Below, piece after piece: positions 28,201 through 34,200 of a stretch of 64,000 nt of DNA. The stretch is from Melitaea cinxia (lineage: Eukaryota > Arthropoda > Insecta > Lepidoptera > Nymphalidae): the NCBI RefSeq assembly GCF_905220565.1, contig NC_059419.1:2356001-2420000 (forward strand), in the 5' to 3' direction. The position numbers and the translations under genes were made by a program. Position 1 is the stretch's first letter, and each line of letters starts with the position of its first letter. The notes under the pieces were generated by a model. The model ran no database searches. It saw nothing but the letters and a program-made list of their open reading frames with translations, and was not told where the DNA came from.

Positions 28201-31200
28201 AAAGTTAGCCCGCGATTCAAAGTAACCCCATTCTACGGTAACTGCGAATTTCTTTTCCGTTTCCTTTTTCCGAATTTAGCGATTCATTTTAATAACATGG
28301 ATAAATAACCAGTAAAATACGAAGTTTTTATAATAACTTATTTTATCGACCTTTCAGAGTTTGATAACAATAACAAATCTCTTAGTATTGACACTGAAAA
28401 TGCACCCTCCGCACGAAATATTTTTGTCCTGCCATTTAGCGCAGTTCTCAGAACTATTTACGCATCTATTATTAACGTTGACCAAGCTTAAATTATTCAG
28501 TTCAATTTTATATCATTAATTAGAAACGCAACACTTGAAAACCAAATACATTATCCTGTTCAATACATTTTCCTGGTAATTATTTTTCTGAAGATATATG
28601 ACATTCATATATATACGTGTATGATATGACAATATTTTGTTTGATATTAAGGAGTGATTAAAAAACATTTGCTATATCTACGCATTTTAAAATATTTGCA
28701 GTTGTAACTTCATATCCAACGATCAGATAGATCTTAATTTCTTCTCTATTCTTTTATTGGCAAAATTATCTGCACTATTTCAGCACTTGTAAAAATCATT
28801 TTATTTAATAATTAAGTACAAATCAAAATGTACAAATGATATTCGATAATAATTGTTCGATATTAAAGATTGACATTTACGATGTGTCTGGTAAATAAGT
28901 TTGCAAATAGTTTAAAATAAAATACAAGCTTTGATGATGACATGCGCTTTATTGAGATCCAAGCTTGCAATTGTTTTTATAAATTATTAACAGGAAATCT
29001 ATACCCAAATATCATATACACGAAAATTAATCATATACATGTCAGAAATAATAATTAATTATAAGAATAGACACTTCGTCTAAGTCGTCTCCTCATACGT
29101 TGTCTTTTTACTACTTACAGACAGCTACCAAATTCATTAAATTAATTAAAAAGATATTCCTTCATAAAATATTTTGTTAATTGTTGATGAATTATAGGTT
29201 AAACTTTTCCCAACTTTGAAATATTTATTCGAAATTACTTTTCAATCGTACAAATTGTAAACATCTCCTCTCCTATAGTTACATGAGAAGACTTACTTCC
29301 TATACTTGAGAAGAGGGCTAATCCGCCTCGTTTGTATACTTTGGTAAGATGGACACTAAGCTGTATACTTACGTAAAATATTCTTTACAACATTGATCCA
29401 TGGCGAATATACACAGCGAATCAAATGACGCAGGCACGGGAGGCGGTACTGATGAGGAGCAGTCTTCAACAGTATGATTTTGGGCGTACGCTGTCCCTTG
29501 GTTGCAACACAACTGCGTCGTTTCAGCCATTTCATCTGCGAGTGAGCCTGGAAGTTGAAAATTCTATATAACAATTGCACTTTATGTATCAAAATCATTA
29601 GGTACAATGTGTTGCTAAATTATATTCAAACCATTGTTTGCTACTGTTTTTGGTACAGTGCTACCAAAAATAGTAGGTATACGTAGTAAAAATAGGGGCA
29701 ATAAGCTTATGGCCCGCCTGGTGGTATGACGTTACCGTAACATATTAACGCCCTGCAAGTCTAGGAGGCATGCTGTGTGGTTACGGCATCAAAGATATAA
29801 CCACCCCCTCTCTTCCCGTGGGTGTCACAAGAGGCGACTAAGTAATAACACAATTCCACTACTACCTTGGAACTTAAAAAGCCGACCGATAGCGAGTTAA
29901 CCATCCAACTGCTGGCTTTGAAATACACAGGCCGAAGACGGGCAGCAGCGTCTTCGGTGCGACGAAGTCAGCCCTGCGGTCACCAACCCGCCTGCCCAGC
30001 GTGGTGACTATGGGCAAAAAACATGAGTTCACGCCATTTTCAGCGTGAACTTGTGGCCTATGTCCAGTAGCGGACTGCGAAAGACTGCTGTAATGATGGT
30101 GTGATGAAGTCTAGGAGCATTATAAGCGTGTTTCCAAATCTACCCCCAGCTCTACCTAGAAGCTCTGTCAACCTAATTTATCACAGAAACATAACACTGC
30201 TTGAGAGCAGTAATTACTTGGGTTAATCTTCTGTAAGGTTAAGGAACTTCCCCAGAGCTGTTCCGTAATTTGAAGCGTGATACATCTGATGTTCTCTACC
30301 TTAACAACAGATTAGAATAATGAAAACCTTTATCTTCGTGTTAGCACGTTCTTTTGCATTGTTTGGTCTGTCTATTAGAACTTTTCTAACAGAAAGTCTT
30401 GTGGTGTTAGTCCAAACCAGGTGTCTTTACTTTACTTTTTAATATTATTGATGTTTGAACCTCGAATCTATACATATAATAAAATGGTAGGAAAGTCAAA
30501 ACAGTACATTGAATATTTTTTTTAAAGAATACTTGGGGTGTGATCTACAATCGATACATCGTCGATCGTCTCAGCTAGTACAAAACATAAATTTAATTAC
30601 AAAACATTTAAACAAATCGGTGTGAATTTTTAATTGGTTTTTGTAATTTTCTAATATGTATAAACTTTAATTGTGTATTATTACAACCGTAAATTCACCT
30701 TAAATAATTAAATAAATAAATAAAGTTGATGTTGTTTCTGCTACTTGTTATTCAGTATACTTCTATCATTATATATTTTATATTCATTTGTGTGATAATT
30801 ATGACTACTCAGAGTAGTAAAAAATTATCCATCATTTGATATCTGATATCTTTTAACATACTCACACGATTGTCTGTTCCTATGGTAAGCAACTTTATAC
30901 TTACAACTACTTGTATTATAGCTAACAGCCGGCTGATGTAGCTAAATACTTTTTTTATTAATATACTTAGAAATACAAATATTACACCCAGACTCAGGTG
31001 GGAATTTAACCCGCAACCCACGGAGCAGAAAGCACTAGAAAATGCACCAACGAGCTAGTCAAAACTTAACTAAGTTAACTTTGAATTTAGAAAACTTCAA
31101 CCAAATAGCATAGAAGTAACCTCATTACAAAAAAAAATCGTAATATTCATGCTATCTTGTTATTTCAATTACTAATTTTACTTAAAAGTCATAAACCTGT

Positions 31201-34200
31201 CGTAAATTAGCTTGTTTTTTTTGAGTTTCTTTCTGTTCTTTAGTCATAAAGAATTTTTGTTCCGCAGCTTAATACCCCGCTGTCACGGCTCGTCAAAGAA
31301 TCTGTGGCTACCTTACTCAGTGTCATCTTTCAAACGGCTGAAACAGTTACCAAGTCAGGAAACTCCAGATTTTTAGCAAGCTTTTCCTACTATTTTTACT
31401 ATACTATATTCCTACTATTTAAACTTACTATATATTATAGACAGACTTAAACATCGCAAGCGCGTTGCCGACCCAATCCCCAAACCCCCCAGGAGCTCTG
31501 GTCACCTTACTCACCAACAGGAGCACAATACTGCTTGAAAACAGTATTATTTTGCTGTGATCTTCTGTAAGGTCGAGGTACTACCCCAGTCGGGCTCCAA
31601 ATCTAGACTAATCCGGATATCAAACAGCCTGACTGTTTGAAGAAGTCGATCGTTCTGAATAATTAAATATGGAGTTTCACGAGCATTCGTTCTAGATAAT
31701 TGTTCCCATTACCGAGACACGATTAACACGAAATTGATTCGTACGACGAAAATAGCTAACTGGTTTATTATAAGCTCTTCGTGAGGATAAGCCGTTTAAA
31801 ACTTTTAAAGCTGCCAGTAAGGCATTATTTATACAGTGATAAATGATAATTGTGTTTGCTCGCAAACGAAAAAAAAAACGACTTCATCATCGACGAGTAA
31901 TACAACGTAGATCGACGAAAAAATAGTCAAGTAAATACGCATTATCAAAGATTACTCCAAAAGTTGTATTCAGATCTTGATGAAATTTAAATTTGACCAC
32001 ATGATAAACATCAGCTTTCGATTAAATTAAAAATCATTAAAATCAGTACACCCAGTAAAAAGTTATTGCGGATTTTCAAGAAGTTCCCTCGATTTCTCTG
32101 GGATTCCATTATCAGATTCTGGTTTCCTTATCATGGTACTAAACTAGAGATATCTTCTTTCCAATAAAAAAAGAATTATCAAAATCGGTACACCCAGTAA
32201 AAAGTTATTGCAGATTTTCAAGAGTTTCCGTCGATTTCTCTGGGATCCCATCATCAAATCCTGGTTTTCTTATCATGGTACTAAATTAGGGATATCTCAT
32301 TTCCAACAAAAAAATAATTATCAAAATCGGTACATCCAGTAGAAAGTTATGTGGTATAATACAACGACGAAAAAAGCGTCAAGTAAAAACGCATTATTAG
32401 ATATAACTCGAAAAGTAGTTGTTAGATCTCAAATAAATTTAAATGGGACCAATTGACAGATACCACCTTTCGATTAAAAAAAAATTGTCGACATCGGTCC
32501 ACACGGTCAAAAGTTCTGATGTAACATACATAAAAAAAAATACAGTCGAATTGAGAACCTCCTCCTTTTTTGGAAGTAGGTTAAAAATAAACACCTCGGA
32601 CACAAAGTGTTATAGCCCGTAGGGCGAAATTCTGTCCGAAAATTTCGAAAGTATTCCGGAAAAACATATAATGCATAAATTAATGTTCAAATCACGAGAA
32701 TCGTCTGTTTGTCATAAACATTGATTTGTGATGAGATATTGATCCTGCGGCCCTTAACATAACAACGAGTAGCTATGATCAATGAGTCAAGTCGTCGTTA
32801 CTTCTACTTAGTGTCATTCACACACAACAAAATAAACATAGATAAGATTGTTTGTTACCTATTACTAGGTATTTTTACCTTTCGCATGCGTAGTTAGCTG
32901 AAAAGATAGTTTATATTGTAGATATATTTTGATCGAAGTTCTTAAATCAAATTAGTCGTCATTCATCTGTTTTTGGTGGTTTTGACACTTCCAGACTTAT
33001 TGGCTAGAAAATCGAAGGACGAGTGATTTTAGCCAAAATAAAGATCAATGTCAAACTAATCTAACATTGTCTGTGTACATTTTTCACGCTTTTCCAACAT
33101 CTTTATCTACATCATATAGGAGGATACGTGAAGCAAAAGCTTTGTACCCCTTTTTACAAAAATTGCGCGGATGGAGGAGTATGAAATATCGCACACTTAT
33201 AATTAATATAGAGAAGGATGCACATGTGCAGAATGCTAATATGTTTTAAAAATTATGCATAAAATTATATTAAATCAATAAAAAAAAAATTACATACACT
33301 ACCATGTATTTGACATACACACGCATATTATACTCTTTTGTTGATTATCAAAGTCTTTAGTTAAATTGAAAAATATTAAAAAAGTTTCAGTATTTTCATA
33401 ATTTTTTGGTTCAAAACAAAAATTATACATGACATATAAAAACATACCTATGTCTGTAATGATATATGTAGGTTTGAAATCAAAAACAATAAATTACTGT
33501 CAACGGATACGATCCCATGTGTCTTTGGTTACGACACGTAAAGGTCTTTAAGCTACATCTAAATCAAAGTGTGCCATCTGTCACATTAAAAGCATGACAT
33601 CATATTGTCTACTAGCTAAACCGGTGTACTCTTCGTGCCGACATTTTTTTTTTTTTCGTAAATCGATTGTTTTCGTTTACAAATTTTATCCTGAAAAAAC
33701 CAAAACAGCAAAAAAATGATCTGATTTCGCGCTGTCGCTCCTAAGTTACAAGCGTCAGTATATGCTTTATGGCAATTTGTTTTTGTTCATATAAATTTAG
33801 TTTAACAGCGAGAACTTGACTTTTAACCTACGCTTAAGATTTTTTTAATTTCTATTTTTCTATCCCTTTTCTTAACTTATCCTTAAGATCATCCCATCTT
33901 TAGCGAGCAAACCATTTGTGGCTCCTCTCAAGTGCTTGTGAATGAGGGCTTAAGATTGTTTATTTATTATAATATAAATGAAGTTATATGAGTATAAATG
34001 ATTGCTTTACATAAAGTAAAATTATACATAAATATGTTTGTTCTCAAAGAAATAAAGCTATTTAAATTAACGTGGATAAGTATTTACACCTTTTTACACA
34101 TAACCCTAAAGCTACTAGTTAGATCTCATTAAATTTAAATTGACTCACAGTATAAGGTTATTATTATTACACATAAAAATACAGTCTAATTGAGAACCTC

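Larger units (their letters stand above)
17849..29372 (-). other. Fibulin intron 2, repeat-rich
   Basis: An 11.5-kb intron. Apart from the listed LINE, UBZ ORF, pogo-type remnant and Helitron-like pieces, I see: a repeat near 18370-18530 (second copy at 34250-34400), AT-rich sequence at 19800-20600 with a TTTA-rich start like an antisense LINE 3' end, and 28240-29370 with nothing recognisable. Confidence 0.6.

Noticed and set aside
29356..29607. 83-codon minus-strand frame over fibulin exon 2
   Set aside because: Out of phase with exons 1 and 3. The correct phase shows the anaphylatoxin cysteine pattern.
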